NCBI GenBank assembly: GCA_020796225.1 | Contig: CM036759.1 | Span: 25,342,313 to 25,406,312 of the forward strand | From: Arion vulgaris | Lineage: Eukaryota > Mollusca > Gastropoda > Stylommatophora > Arionidae | Length of the DNA stretch: 64,000 nucleotides | Reading direction: 5' to 3' | Shown here: piece after piece, positions 63,301-64,000 of the stretch | How the letters are laid out: each line of letters opens with the position of its first letter | How positions within the stretch are numbered: the first letter of the stretch is position 1 | The notes under the pieces: model-generated | Told to the model about the DNA's origin: nothing | Database searches by the model: none | What the model saw: only the letters and a program-made list of their open reading frames with translations | Position numbers and translations under genes: made by a program

Positions 63301-63349
63301 AGTGACCGCTGAGTACAAATGTCAGAATGGTGGCATTGCTGAGCACCAG
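24247..63349 (-). CDS. WDPCP: WDPCP / Fritz homologue, 3' 21 exons (5' end beyond window)
   Basis: WD-repeat-containing planar cell polarity effector, a CPLANE subunit that works at the ciliary base in recruiting intraflagellar transport components and in PCP and actin organisation (established knowledge). Twenty-one exons from 63349 down to 24247 (about 614 codons) align, from memory, colinearly with human WDPCP from its SGVLVSLSLSG segment to the C-terminus. Strong blocks: IDKSLVGKL, EAWPWSPMSNDKERAN, CPF...DALFLSF, SAIVNHLLR, ATILEYRD, ARRFFHHLLR, RFDKAFLLAVDIGARDLFM, DIHYMAVDKGEIALAEVAKR, final HFGNV (human HFGLV). All donors and acceptors are GT-AG and all phases agree except for one missing exon of about 30 nt between 59081 and 54316. 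No stops or shifts, so apparently functional. The gene covers at least 39 kb, mostly repeat-filled introns. Confidence 0.96.
24490..24775 (-). mobile_element. LINE-2 C-terminus and 3' end
   Basis: The minus strand has NDILHALSLSEQEFQGCDSH and HTKYAKRLINQHQTGVLGR, then a noncoding end with cacctatggacgtgtccgaagtgc. Same ending as at 7.2 and 13.65 kb. Lies in the last WDPCP intron. Confidence 0.7.
24955..25905. mobile_element. Foldback element split by a LINE
   Basis: The left arm (24955-25110 plus 25648-25720) and right arm (about 25735-25905) are inverted copies: gtactgtagttttac, tttcgaccaa, cacttcttacatggcaca, atagaatcagacgaactac and gaatagttgcagcaa recur in reverse order and complement. 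The interior loop is about 20 bp. No coding capacity. Confidence 0.8.
25111..25636 (-). mobile_element. RNase-H LINE 3' end, inserted in the foldback arm
   Basis: 526 bp with an 11-bp TSD, gcacacaacat, at 25100-25110 and 25637-25647. The minus strand encodes ILCLQTGHNRMRHHLYTKFK, NNLCPCGLASMTTEHILQNC, LYGVTDNLRQTAAFIRES, the zinc-type C-terminus of the LINE. 5'-truncated inside RNase H. Confidence 0.92.
25995..26089 (-). CDS. WDPCP: WDPCP exon, tail
   Basis: 95 nt, phase 2 to 1: SYPDLGDLRLHDDLISDYTA, ALLDRGVANTA. Acceptor aatgtttcag, donor GTACTG. Confidence 0.88.
26310..26425. repeat. About 35-bp tandem repeat, 3 copies
   Basis: ggtgtagcttgacaagagct is repeated (last copy ggtgtgtcttgataagagc). 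Confidence 0.75.
26455..26570 (+). mobile_element. LINE-2 3'-end remnant
   Basis: Contains attaaggagatcgaaacacttatg and gtgcagtgatgatgatccga, similar to the LINE-2 ending. Confidence 0.4.
26736..26851 (-). CDS. WDPCP: WDPCP exon, Gln/Arg-rich tail
   Basis: 116 nt, phase 0 to 2: LPSSRQHPWQQEYYSQQFES, GSRNRERTEHGIQPQFAD. Donor GTGAGT. The acceptor tttgttataag is weak. A second frame is also open, but only this frame matches the phases of both neighbours. Confidence 0.82.
27021..27267 (-). mobile_element. SINE A, antisense
   Basis: 247 bp with an imperfect 10-bp TSD (attgtaattc at 27011, actgtaattc at 27268). Confidence 0.8.
27390..27710 (+). mobile_element. LINE-2 RNase H end and 3' end
   Basis: KRADRLASTASIFGELKMDR is the end of RNase H, followed by a degraded tail with gagactgagcacctatgggtc and gagtgcaatgatg. 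Confidence 0.6.
27782..28069 (+). mobile_element. RTE/CR1-type LINE 3' end with (ATT)n tail
   Basis: 288 bp with a 15-bp TSD, tactagttttagctc, at 27767-27781 and 28070-28084. Encodes QPLVTTVIRKRRWRYVGHTL, RRNDQRISKQALKWDAKGS. Same family as the copy at 53.28-54.13 kb. Confidence 0.92.
28100..28620 (-). mobile_element. LINE RNase H remnant, probable
   Basis: The minus strand contains AEQNGDNMTTASSMKLKAAT and RVYGNEQADVLASREP, the latter like the last RNase H motif. Degraded. Confidence 0.45.
28640..28930 (+). mobile_element. LINE-2 RT C-terminal fragment
   Basis: RIQNMAMRNILGCNKDKPGV-like translation with stops; about 90% nucleotide match by eye to 30330-30640. Confidence 0.7.
29466..29557 (-). 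CDS. WDPCP: WDPCP exon, hydrophilic tail
   Basis: 92 nt, phase 1 to 0: SLNVFDDDLNVHISHNGRHR, NQSEENLTDQ. The human tail is poorly conserved here; the assignment rests on phase, splice sites and order. Confidence 0.85.
29610..29990 (-). mobile_element. RTE/CR1-type LINE C-terminus
   Basis: The minus strand encodes WIGHTLGKPEGNITRKTLFW and related sequence, matching WIGHTLRKPEG of the LINE at 41.0 kb. It begins about 52 bp from the acceptor of the WDPCP exon at 29466-29557. Confidence 0.7.
30160..31083 (+). mobile_element. LINE-2: RT C-terminus plus RNase H
   Basis: Best LINE-2 copy. NKAMRIILGCNKDKPRVAMS and FLLDLPTIAQRILTWRVRSY form the post-RT region. RNase H follows with VVIYTDGSV (first catalytic D), VVTEAVTWLAFHVF and FVSGHAGVKGADRLAGMA. 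Frames are broken in several places. Confidence 0.82.
31256..31346 (-). CDS. WDPCP: WDPCP exon (DIHYMAVDKGE)
   Basis: 91 nt, phase 0 to 1: DIHYMAVDKGEIALAEVAKR, KAHQIDSDGL; human DIHYLALDKGELALAEVARK. Acceptor cttttgtag, donor GTGAGT. Confidence 0.98.
31500..31990. repeat. AT-rich higher-order tandem repeat
   Basis: Monomers of about 42-43 bp, tatcaaactcagtaatattt then cagcataaattaaattaattt. Four variant monomers form a 170-bp higher-order unit (tcaaactaag at 31561 and 31731). In the WDPCP intron 150 bp upstream of the exon at 31256-31346. Confidence 0.92.
32640..32885 (-). mobile_element. SINE D (tRNA-derived), antisense
   Basis: The minus strand begins gaggtctctgtggctaagtc (A-box-like) followed by gtaggtttgaatccagac (B-box-like), then an about 150-bp body shared with 35.55-35.79 kb. 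Confidence 0.75.
33011..33074 (-). CDS. WDPCP: WDPCP exon (KAFLLAVDIGARDLFM)
   Basis: 64 nt, phase 2 to 0: YVRFDKAFLLAVDIGARDLF, M; nearly identical to the human segment. Acceptor tccataaccag, donor GTGAGT. Confidence 0.98.
33176..33999 (+). mobile_element. RNase-H LINE 3' end with internal duplication
   Basis: 824 bp with a near-perfect TSD (attacatacatga at 33163, attacagacatga at 34000). The second part reads ITMQWIPGHSNTPGNDKADR, then LNDNINHLTRRDQSTIFRL, CQLCAHHHETGHHHLFKC. A block of about 240 bp (33190-33415) is repeated at 33497-33720. Ends in (GAA)n. Inserted about 100 bp upstream of a WDPCP exon. Confidence 0.92.
34334..34457 (-). CDS. WDPCP: WDPCP exon (ATILEYRD)
   Basis: 124 nt, phase 1 to 2: QLETALATFYAPKPAISEAT, ILEYRDPISQLARRFFHHLL; human QLETSLGTFYAPTRPLLDST. 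Acceptor tctttccatcag, donor CG|GTGAGC. Confidence 0.98.
35545..35790 (-). mobile_element. SINE D (tRNA-derived), antisense, best copy
   Basis: The minus strand starts gggatctctgtgactgagtggttaagcc, a tRNA Ser/Leu-type A box (key part tgactgagtggttaagcc), then gtgggttcgaatctgg, a clear B box. The body ends at about 35545. It is followed by an unrelated 3' region rather than a CCA-ready tRNA fold, so it is a SINE. Confidence 0.85.
36046..36160 (-). CDS. WDPCP: WDPCP exon (SAIVNHLLR)
   Basis: 115 nt, phase 0 to 1: AVSLLSSINWDIEGQACYSC, LSAIVNHLLRMPLNADRE; human ILSSMNWDTLGHQCFISMSA. Acceptor gtctgcag, donor GTAATA. Confidence 0.97.
36277..36528 (+). mobile_element. SINE A, sense, full length
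   Basis: 252 bp with a 9-bp TSD, tctagttaa, at 36268-36276 and 36529-36537; tail gtcaagaagaagg. Confidence 0.88.
36840..37060 (+). mobile_element. LINE RT C-terminal remnant
   Basis: KQQIKWFCHISKLPTDSAPQ and a GHKVKGSP-like end correspond to the fragment at 8.6-8.8 kb. Confidence 0.6.
37476..37581 (-). CDS. WDPCP: WDPCP exon (GPIGLLQFHLGV)
   Basis: 106 nt, phase 2 to 0: GPIGLLQFHLGVRSQERFSC, LEIIKEYIKHKQIDE; human GPLGVLLFKLGVFTRGQLGL, IDIIFQYIHCDEIYE. Acceptor ttatccacag, donor GTACAA. Confidence 0.95.
37654..38245 (-). mobile_element. MITE F (TTAA type) interrupted by a mini-LINE
   Basis: Ends ttaactctttccacg and ...tgtggaaagagttaa form inverted termini, with TTAA at both ends (37654, 38242), a piggyBac-like target. 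Same interior as the copies at 42.1 and 45.3 kb once the 290-bp nested insertion (37784-38073) is removed. Confidence 0.88.
37784..38073 (+). mobile_element. Mini-LINE: LINE leader joined to LINE 3' end
   Basis: TSD aatttaagaaa/aattgaagaaa at 37773 and 38074. The first 150 bp is the SINE B-like leader (ccgagtggttaccggg, gtcgtaagaggcgactaagg, agctactccaccccgt); the second part encodes DLEKMALDRRAWKTLVADL, the very C-terminus of the LINE also seen at 59.5-59.8 kb, then (GAA)n. An internally deleted, SINE-sized LINE derivative. Confidence 0.85.
38375..38575 (-). mobile_element. SINE D, antisense, diverged
   Basis: cccggattcaaacccacaacc is a B-box complement and cttaaccactttaccatagcc an A-box complement, with a diverged body. 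Confidence 0.65.
38703..38955 (-). mobile_element. SINE A, antisense
   Basis: Full-length match; ends about 64 bp from a WDPCP exon donor (39018). Confidence 0.85.
39019..39120 (-). CDS. WDPCP: WDPCP exon
   Basis: 102 nt, phase 2 to 2: TSVTLREIEWCPFSPFSSDF, MTSYMDALFLSFS; human LVQMQWIAP, GSDIYDLLFLRFER. Acceptor tgttttttttag, donor AG|GTTTGG. Confidence 0.92.
39175..39430 (-). mobile_element. SINE A, antisense
   Basis: Full-length match, 54 bp upstream of the WDPCP exon at 39019-39120. That exon is thus boxed in by two SINE A copies. Confidence 0.85.
39546..39806 (-). mobile_element. SINE B, antisense
   Basis: TSD gtttcacc at 39538-39545 and 39807-39814. Complete copy. Confidence 0.88.
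39890..39992 (+). mobile_element. SPIN-like hAT left-end fragment
   Basis: cagtagttctcaaccttcct then cctcatgttgtggtgacccc, as in the copy at 40351. The site before it, atctagaa, again fits an nTCTAGAn target. No right end was found. Confidence 0.8.
40063..40271. mobile_element. Second TTAA-flanked MITE (209 bp)
   Basis: TTAA + CACTTTCGCTGCCA at the left and TGGCAGCGAAAGTG + TTAA at the right: perfect 14-bp TIRs and a TTAA duplication, a piggyBac-type signature. Interior noncoding with ctgccgccttaaaagtcgg-type subrepeats. Confidence 0.9.
40351..41472 (+). mobile_element. SPIN-like (Buster-type) hAT MITE, split by a LINE
   Basis: Left cagtagttctcaaacttcct, right aggttgagaaccactg; TIR of about 16 bp. 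8-bp TSD gtctagat/gtctagaa at 40343-40350 and 41473-41480. Interior ctcatgttgtggtgacccca, atgcaggatgtattttcatt and gttacaaattgaacataat match what I remember of the SPACE INVADERS family, known for horizontal spread among animals. Its right end lies 18 bp from a WDPCP splice donor. Confidence 0.85.
40556..41278 (+). mobile_element. LINE 3' part inserted in the SPIN-like element
   Basis: 723 bp with a TSD gattaatcacaaac at 40542-40555 and 41279-41292. Encodes GGAFIALGNIWKSKEIKSRT, KIWIFNSNVKAVLLYGSETW, then IRWYDRVTNEELMER and RRWRWIGHTLRKPEG. (GA)n tail. The reading frame is broken near 40935. Confidence 0.92.
41491..41582 (-). CDS. WDPCP: WDPCP exon (IFDRALSSLHIQL)
   Basis: 92 nt, phase 0 to 2: IFDRALSSLHIQLVSEEPAT, EKYLRLGKFF; human IFDMALSPINIQLLAEDRLP. 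Donor GTAGAC is 18 bp from the end of a SPIN-like hAT element. Confidence 0.95.
41640..42080. other. Intron with LINE-2-like 3' end
   Basis: At 41690-41805 the text gagattggagcacacatggt...gaagtgcaatgatgatgg recurs at 48.71-48.80 kb and resembles LINE-2 endings. The rest is AT-rich and unassigned. Confidence 0.45.
42081..42396 (+). mobile_element. MITE F (TTAA type)
   Basis: Starts ttagctctttccacgc and ends gacgtggaaagagttaa. 316 bp including a duplicated head segment, gcttcaagccgcacactgcgcc. Confidence 0.85.
42412..42800. other. Unassigned, open on the minus strand
   Basis: An 80-codon open frame (42534-42773) with SISELEQLMSRLTFLDFSQE. It does not fit WDPCP between the flanking exons, which are contiguous in the human protein. 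Possibly part of an unrecognised mobile element. Confidence 0.35.
43200..43440 (+). mobile_element. LINE C-terminus remnant
   Basis: LKETWKRTVERKLKDCKIVN resembles the usual LINE ending (RPKETWRRTVERELKEMG-type). The same end recurs near 18.05-18.17 kb. Confidence 0.6.
43628..43699 (-). CDS. WDPCP: WDPCP exon (WHPSG)
   Basis: 72 nt in phase 0: PPASIAWHPSGTLVVVASAR, ADIQ; human LPSLISCHPSGAILLVGSNQ, the last WD-like strand set. Acceptor actctctccag, donor GTAAAT. Confidence 0.93.
44040..44205 (-). mobile_element. SINE E-related remnant
   Basis: cctctgactgatttttgcatg, ccattcaggcaagccttgct, gatttagatctcaaagtaaa. Confidence 0.55.
44605..44750 (-). mobile_element. SINE E, antisense
   Basis: cacctactatgaattcagaag, ggcgcttctgactgattttt, cccatacaggcgtgccttct, cttcataggt. 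About 200 bp upstream of the WDPCP exon donor at 44946. Confidence 0.7.
44947..44997 (-). CDS. WDPCP: WDPCP exon (51 nt)
   Basis: Seventeen codons in phase 0: VMYDDHKKITIFTRAAV; human LILYETHRRVTLLAQTELL. Acceptor ctgttgtcag, donor GTAAGT. Confidence 0.88.
45342..45616 (+). mobile_element. MITE F, best copy
   Basis: TTAA + CTCTTTCCACGC ... GCGTGGAAAGAG + TTAA: perfect 12-bp TIRs inside TTAA duplications. 275 bp, noncoding. Confidence 0.93.
45859..45929 (-). CDS. WDPCP: WDPCP exon (EDKLLLG)
   Basis: 71 nt, phase 1 to 0: TIVCQARSPQEDKLLLGLSD, ATL; human KAISCCRNVTEDKLILGCED. Acceptor atatcaattttcag. A 1.5 kb LINE is inserted only about 35 bp upstream of this splice site. Confidence 0.95.
45967..47508 (+). 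mobile_element. RNase-H LINE, 5'-truncated, young, carrying a hAT MITE
   Basis: 1542 bp with a perfect 14-bp TSD, agctgtgattaagt, at 45953-45966 and 47509-47522, and a (GAA)n tail. Encodes the end of the RT region (VEAYERSKRMNQDHPNKLLV), RNase H (WIHVYTDGSAF, YEAEIHAIEAALYHL, IIIFTDSMSALQALE, MQWIPGHSNTP) and a C-terminal CQLCAHHHET motif. Few frame breaks, so one of the youngest insertions here. Its 3' tail points away from the WDPCP splice acceptor 23 bp from its TSD. Confidence 0.95.
46356..46602. mobile_element. 247-bp hAT-type MITE inside the LINE
   Basis: Perfect 8-bp TSD tgcctatc at 46348-46355 and 46603-46610; termini cagaggcgcc and ggcgcccatg. Without it and one TSD copy, the LINE frame runs DAYP directly into QEWIHVYTDGSA, confirming the borders. 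Confidence 0.92.
47618..47654 (-). CDS. WDPCP: WDPCP micro-exon (37 nt)
   Basis: Phase 0 to 1: IQTVLVVNITLK; human KIQCVSVTRIPLK. Acceptor ttgacttttcag, donor GTGAGT. Confidence 0.88.
47770..47920 (-). mobile_element. SINE E, antisense
   Basis: 151 bp with an 11-bp TSD (actcagcattc at 47759, actcagaattc at 47921). Confidence 0.82.
48260..48407 (+). mobile_element. SINE E, sense, full length
   Basis: 148 bp with a TSD agaggtttgt at 48250-48259 and 48408-48417. Starts atgacctctgaagtcgga and ends gggcgaatgcagaagaagaag, showing the (GAA)n tail. No clear pol III boxes. Confidence 0.88.
48700..48815 (+). mobile_element. LINE-2-like 3' end
   Basis: gagatcttcctgtgtaggaa, gattggagtccacatagtta, gaagtgcaatgatgatggtc; shared with 41.7-41.8 kb. 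Confidence 0.5.
48816..49110. other. Intron, nothing recognised
   Basis: No feature identified. Confidence 0.4.
49123..49367 (+). mobile_element. SINE B, sense, full length
   Basis: 245 bp with an 11-bp TSD, atggagatgaa, at 49112-49122 and 49368-49378. Starts cgcctgagtggttatcgggc and ends gaacgcaaagaagaag. Confidence 0.92.
49576..49675 (-). CDS. WDPCP: WDPCP exon
   Basis: 100 nt, phase 2 to 0: FLQPHRIFTLEQQIRSQGAV, TARSCTYEIIRGQ; human KQPYQVFTVEHSV, ADSCIYECIRN. Donor GTAAGT. The acceptor tgatgtacttcag has almost no pyrimidine tract because an A-rich run precedes it. Confidence 0.9.
49840..49930 (+). mobile_element. LINE-2 3' end
   Basis: cggagcccctatggacatgtccgaagtgctatgatga-type ending (key part ctatggacatgtccgaag). 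Confidence 0.6.
50449..50870 (+). mobile_element. MITE F with an expanded internal microsatellite
   Basis: Starts TTAA + CTCTTTCCACG; the right end is decayed (cttaaagagttca). The internal ttttacttctactat motif of MITE F has expanded to about nine copies (50570-50700), giving the Phe/Tyr/Leu-rich artefact frames. Confidence 0.85.
50900..51400 (+). mobile_element. RNase-H LINE 3' part
   Basis: GNETADRLAKEGAAGSNR, the last RNase H motif, then VVILRLRTGHNRLRSHMYTK and MCTC. Decayed C-terminus. Lies about 120 bp from the donor of the WDPCP exon at 51520. Confidence 0.8.
51520..51582 (-). CDS. WDPCP: WDPCP exon
   Basis: 63 nt, phase 2 to 2: PMIEVLAYTKTEGDPLSAQF; human RLEVLSSVRTEWDPLDVRF. Acceptor tttttgtgtccag, donor GTAAAT. 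Confidence 0.92.
51782..52047 (+). mobile_element. SINE C (tRNA-derived), sense, full length
   Basis: 266 bp with a perfect 14-bp TSD, atacatggtatgtg, at 51768-51781 and 52048-52061. Head gctgtagcgtagttgttagtg (A-box-like) and gtctgggttcagccctgc (B-box-like), then a body with ggtctcaggtcgaccagcc and accatatcaccattttagcc; ends ttccttttccttt. No (GAA)n tail, unlike A, B and E. Confidence 0.92.
52100..52257 (-). mobile_element. SINE C body remnant next to tRNA-like sequence
   Basis: ttgaccaacggtacatgaca and gtgatcaacatcatgcca match antisense SINE C; gaggctaagtggttaagcc is tRNA-like. Confidence 0.5.
52258..53035 (-). mobile_element. SINE A, antisense, split by a LINE
   Basis: Halves at 52258-52328 and 52850-53035 form one copy: tgaacgcttcacatcaacc to tctgagcctaagagt, then gattgtacactgtgccag to the module end. 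Confidence 0.88.
52329..52849 (-). mobile_element. RNase-H LINE 3' end inserted in SINE A
   Basis: 521 bp with a 13-bp TSD, tgagcctaagagt, at 52316-52328 and 52850-52862. The minus strand encodes degraded RNase H end, then DSAACTCGAPKQSPEHILQD, CPSL and TLQDKLWGTGEDLKHTALF, and ends (GAA)n. Confidence 0.93.
53085..54215. repeat. 47-bp minisatellite copying the WDPCP exon junction, split by a LINE
   Basis: Copies at 53085-53282 and 54132-54215. On the minus strand the unit is tatcttatca, tgacattaga, atgtatgagt, cacagtttca, ttatgag; the exon 3' end and donor at 54216 read catcttatca, atacatgggt, atgtatgagt, tgcagtttca, ttatgag. About 39 of 47 bases agree. The donor GT is GA in the repeat. Confidence 0.9.
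53283..54131 (-). mobile_element. RTE/CR1-type LINE, 5'-truncated, in the minisatellite
   Basis: 849 bp with an 11-bp TSD, atgataagata, at 53272-53282 and 54132-54142, and an (ATT)n tail. Encodes MNFADDIALFSRNNQDMQRK (RT active site FADD), TEQFTYLGSNFDCTG, a frameshift near 53830, then ILTYASESWKMTKDVESKL and RWRYVGHTLRRNDQ. Confidence 0.94.
54216..54316 (-). CDS. WDPCP: WDPCP exon (WW...EAWPW)
   Basis: 101 nt, phase 0 to 2: MLVWWSVESGEAWPWSPMSN, DKERANISILSIHG; human VVCWWPLVNDDAWPWAPISS. The donor CATGG|GTATG lies at the edge of a minisatellite that copies this junction. A broken copy of this exon lies near 57.2 kb. Confidence 0.93.
54478..54700 (+). mobile_element. SINE C-like copy
   Basis: cagtggttaatacccttgc and ggtcacagttcaatctcca form a decayed tRNA-like head; ctcaggttggcccagattc and caactgggtactagaaaac match the body. 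Confidence 0.65.
54710..56410 (+). mobile_element. LINE 5' part: leader, endonuclease, linker
   Basis: The leader (54710-54840) has the SINE A/B-type module: ctgtgctgccggctcaagg, gcactgcgacctacaaggc, aagaggcgactaagg. Coding starts near 54854; SRIGTWNVRSMYQMGKTAQV opens the endonuclease, ILMGDLNAKIGSDNIG has the catalytic motif, ENQIDHICINKKF and GADVDSDHHLLISKIK the SDH motif. A basic linker follows to 56329. Frame breaks near 55130, 55310 and 55700. The RT is absent: the copy stops where a duplicated segment begins. Confidence 0.92.
56412..57790. repeat. Noisy duplicate of 53.32-54.70 kb including a broken WDPCP exon
   Basis: Colinear with 53318-54695: ctgcaagtaatttctcca, atcctgggcaacttgc, the LINE remnant, tgttgataagatgctgatgt, catggccat, aaaaatataaacaaat, gttcaggatcaa and cttgatcaaaggaaaac all occur in the same order. 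It differs by very many small deletions and substitutions. The exon copy at about 57180-57270 has lost EAWPW and its frame. Confidence 0.85.
57790..58190. other. Intron, nothing recognised
   Basis: AT-rich; a short WDPCP exon of about 31 nt may lie between 54317 and 59080 but I could not find it. Confidence 0.4.
58190..58490 (-). mobile_element. LINE-2 C-terminus and 3' end
   Basis: Antisense LINE-2 ending (gacacgtccataggtgctc) followed by the region matching 13440-13690, including a tgccaccatatcagggg complement. Confidence 0.7.
59081..59118 (-). CDS. WDPCP: WDPCP short exon (IPGP)
   Basis: 38 nt: VTQLDIPGPKGR plus AG of a split codon; human KIFYYEIPGPINKTTER. Acceptor ctgtttcaag, donor AG|GTTAGA. 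It ends in phase 2, but the next found exon begins in phase 0, so an exon of about 31 nt (human HLAINCVHDR) is still missing. Confidence 0.8.
59535..59860 (-). mobile_element. LINE C-terminus
   Basis: The minus strand reads WIGHILRRPDSTMSQAFL and MGRDLKRWSRIG, then a WLWTYASLGVKG end, the same family end as in the mini-LINE at 37.98-38.07 kb. Confidence 0.75.
60110..60765. mobile_element. 656-bp near-palindromic foldback element
   Basis: Ends ttaagggggattc and gaatccccccttaa. The arms, about 300 bp each, pair throughout: tcacattaatgtaaaat, gaaagattatgactaagaat, gaattctgttttcac, gcaattgtaatatcta and taggatatattaaatattta all recur as complements in reverse order, with the centre near 60440. 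The TTAA ends suggest a piggyBac-type or similar DNA transposon. Within a WDPCP intron, 147 bp from an exon donor. Confidence 0.92.
60913..61046 (-). CDS. WDPCP: WDPCP exon
   Basis: 134 nt, phase 1 to 0: AYLTDQFFIASYSHI, DYAYFTKRPPLNEVAKHLDR, ISSWEPK. Human: ALLTDSFIILSFLAQ, CFIQFTKKMESSDVNKRLEK. Acceptor tttcctcag, donor AAG|GTTTGA (weak). Confidence 0.9.
61150..61590. other. Intron, nothing recognised
   Basis: No exon or repeat identified. Confidence 0.4.
61600..61750 (-). mobile_element. SINE E-related remnant
   Basis: caattcaggcatagtcatgg, ccatccaggcgagctttactc, gacttcataggtac, gatccccaagtaa. Confidence 0.5.
61750..61900 (+). repeat. Dispersed repeat shared with 11.57-11.65 kb
   Basis: gtaaacgctgtttgaaattgg and gatgtgacgtaaaaca occur here and, complemented, at 11.57-11.65 kb. 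Probably a SINE or LINE leader part. Confidence 0.45.
62224..62480 (-). mobile_element. SINE A, antisense
   Basis: Starts (ttc)n cttacactccatatcgacc and ends cccggcaccacaaaggcga. Confidence 0.85.
62740..63090 (-). mobile_element. SINE C, antisense, with a partial second copy
   Basis: The first partial (62740-62880) and second (62880-63085) both have ggtaacc/ggtaccc and gttgggtcagcctgagag-type blocks; the end gagttcactaacaactatgc is the antisense tRNA-like head. Confidence 0.75.
63229..63349 (-). CDS. WDPCP: WDPCP exon (first in window)
   Basis: 121 nt, phase 0 to 1: LVLSNATILTFVLSGHCGDI then DRIYIDKSLVGKLSSETICD; the human counterpart has VIDRSLVGKLISDTISD. Acceptor cttattgtag, donor GTATGT. 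Upstream coding exons were not found before 64000. Confidence 0.93.
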
Positions 63350-63384
63350 CTACAATAAGAATACAAGTTATTAGAATTACTATC

Positions 63385-63711
63385 CAACGATGACTACCAC
63401 ACACTTGACAGACAAGGACAGACTATCATCTTCCGACTCAGGATAGGTCATAACAGACTGAACAAACACCTACACAGGCTGCGATTGTCCCCAACCCCTC
63501 TGTGCCCCTGTGGCTCCGCTGAACAAACCACAGAACATTTCCTGCAAGACTGCCCCTGTATGTCCTCCCAAGAAAGGAATGCTGGCCCTACAACACAACA
63601 CTACATTCAAAACTACATGGCACTAGAGATGAGCTCCAGACAACAGTCGATTTCATCATAAGAACGCGTCTAACGGTGTAATCATCAAAAAAGCGATCGC
63701 AAAGAAGAAGA
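63385..63711 (+). mobile_element. RNase-H LINE 3' end
   Basis: 327 bp with a 12-bp TSD, agaattactatc, at 63373-63384 and 63712-63723. Encodes IIFRLRIGHNRLNKHLHRL, PTPLCPCGSAEQTTEHFLQD, CPC and ends (GAA)n. It lies 24 bp upstream of the acceptor of the WDPCP exon at 63229-63349. Confidence 0.92.
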
Positions 63712-64000
63712 AGAATTACTATCACAAAGTTTAATTTACTAATTCCCCTTCTTCTATATTCACTCTTGGACATCAACTTAAATATGTTCAAAGAAAGCAG
63801 TGGTCTGACACAAGTTGTCACCTAACATTTATGGCATATGGAGTAGGCAAAATACAGCAGATCTTAAACTGTTCTACACTTTAGTACAATTTACATCTGA
63901 AATAATAGATATTTCTACATTTTCTACAAACAACAACTCAAAAACAATATGTTAGTCTCACAAGCTTAGATCTATACATGATAAGGTAAACACATTCCTA

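Noticed and set aside
24247..63349. WDR19, WDR35 or another WD/IFT protein instead of WDPCP
   Set aside because: The order of blocks through ATILEYRD, RFFHHLLR and DIHYMAVDKGE to HFGNV fits only WDPCP/Fritz as I know it.

Overview
This is a TE-rich, AT-rich metazoan nuclear window, about 64 kb long. It carries two ordinary host genes, split into small exons with GT-AG introns and arranged tail to tail. The organism is most likely a mollusc, probably a gastropod. That is an inference from the repeat content (RNase-H-bearing LINEs, tRNA-type SINEs, and a hAT element that looks like the SPIN family, which I recall being reported from a pond snail), not from a diagnostic gene. No bacterial, plasmid or CRISPR features are present, and almost all long open frames are retrotransposon fragments.

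Gene 1 (plus strand, about 10.0-22.4 kb) encodes mitochondrial large-subunit ribosomal protein mL48 (MRPL48). I assembled five exons whose phases join exactly, plus a sixth (exon 4) whose 3' end is unresolved. Gene 2 (minus strand, 63.35 down to 24.25 kb, 5' end beyond the window) encodes WDPCP/Fritz, the ciliogenesis and planar-cell-polarity effector. I placed 21 exons with consistent phases down to the stop codon; one internal exon of about 30 nt was not found. The stop codons are about 1.9 kb apart, with poly(A) signals facing each other.

Layout: 0-10 kb is upstream of mL48 and holds a minisatellite made from LINE coding sequence, a 3.4 kb RNase-H LINE and a broken hAT transposase. 10-22.4 kb is mL48, with introns holding SINEs, LINE pieces, a Tigger/pogo remnant and a 45-bp minisatellite abutting an exon. 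22.4-24.2 kb is the intergenic gap with two SINEs and a LINE tail. 24.2-64 kb is WDPCP, its introns packed with nested insertions, many dated by target-site duplications (TSDs): TTAA-flanked MITEs, SPIN-like hAT, foldback elements, several SINE families, LINEs with (GAA)n tails and a noisy 1.4 kb duplication around one exon.

Repeat names (SINE A to E, LINE-2, MITE F) are local labels. SINEs A and B share a module that also occurs in front of LINE endonuclease sequence, and A, B, E and the RNase-H LINEs end in (GAA)n, suggesting one retrotransposition system. The most unusual signals are two intronic minisatellites, one in each host gene, each apparently built from the neighbouring exon-intron junction.
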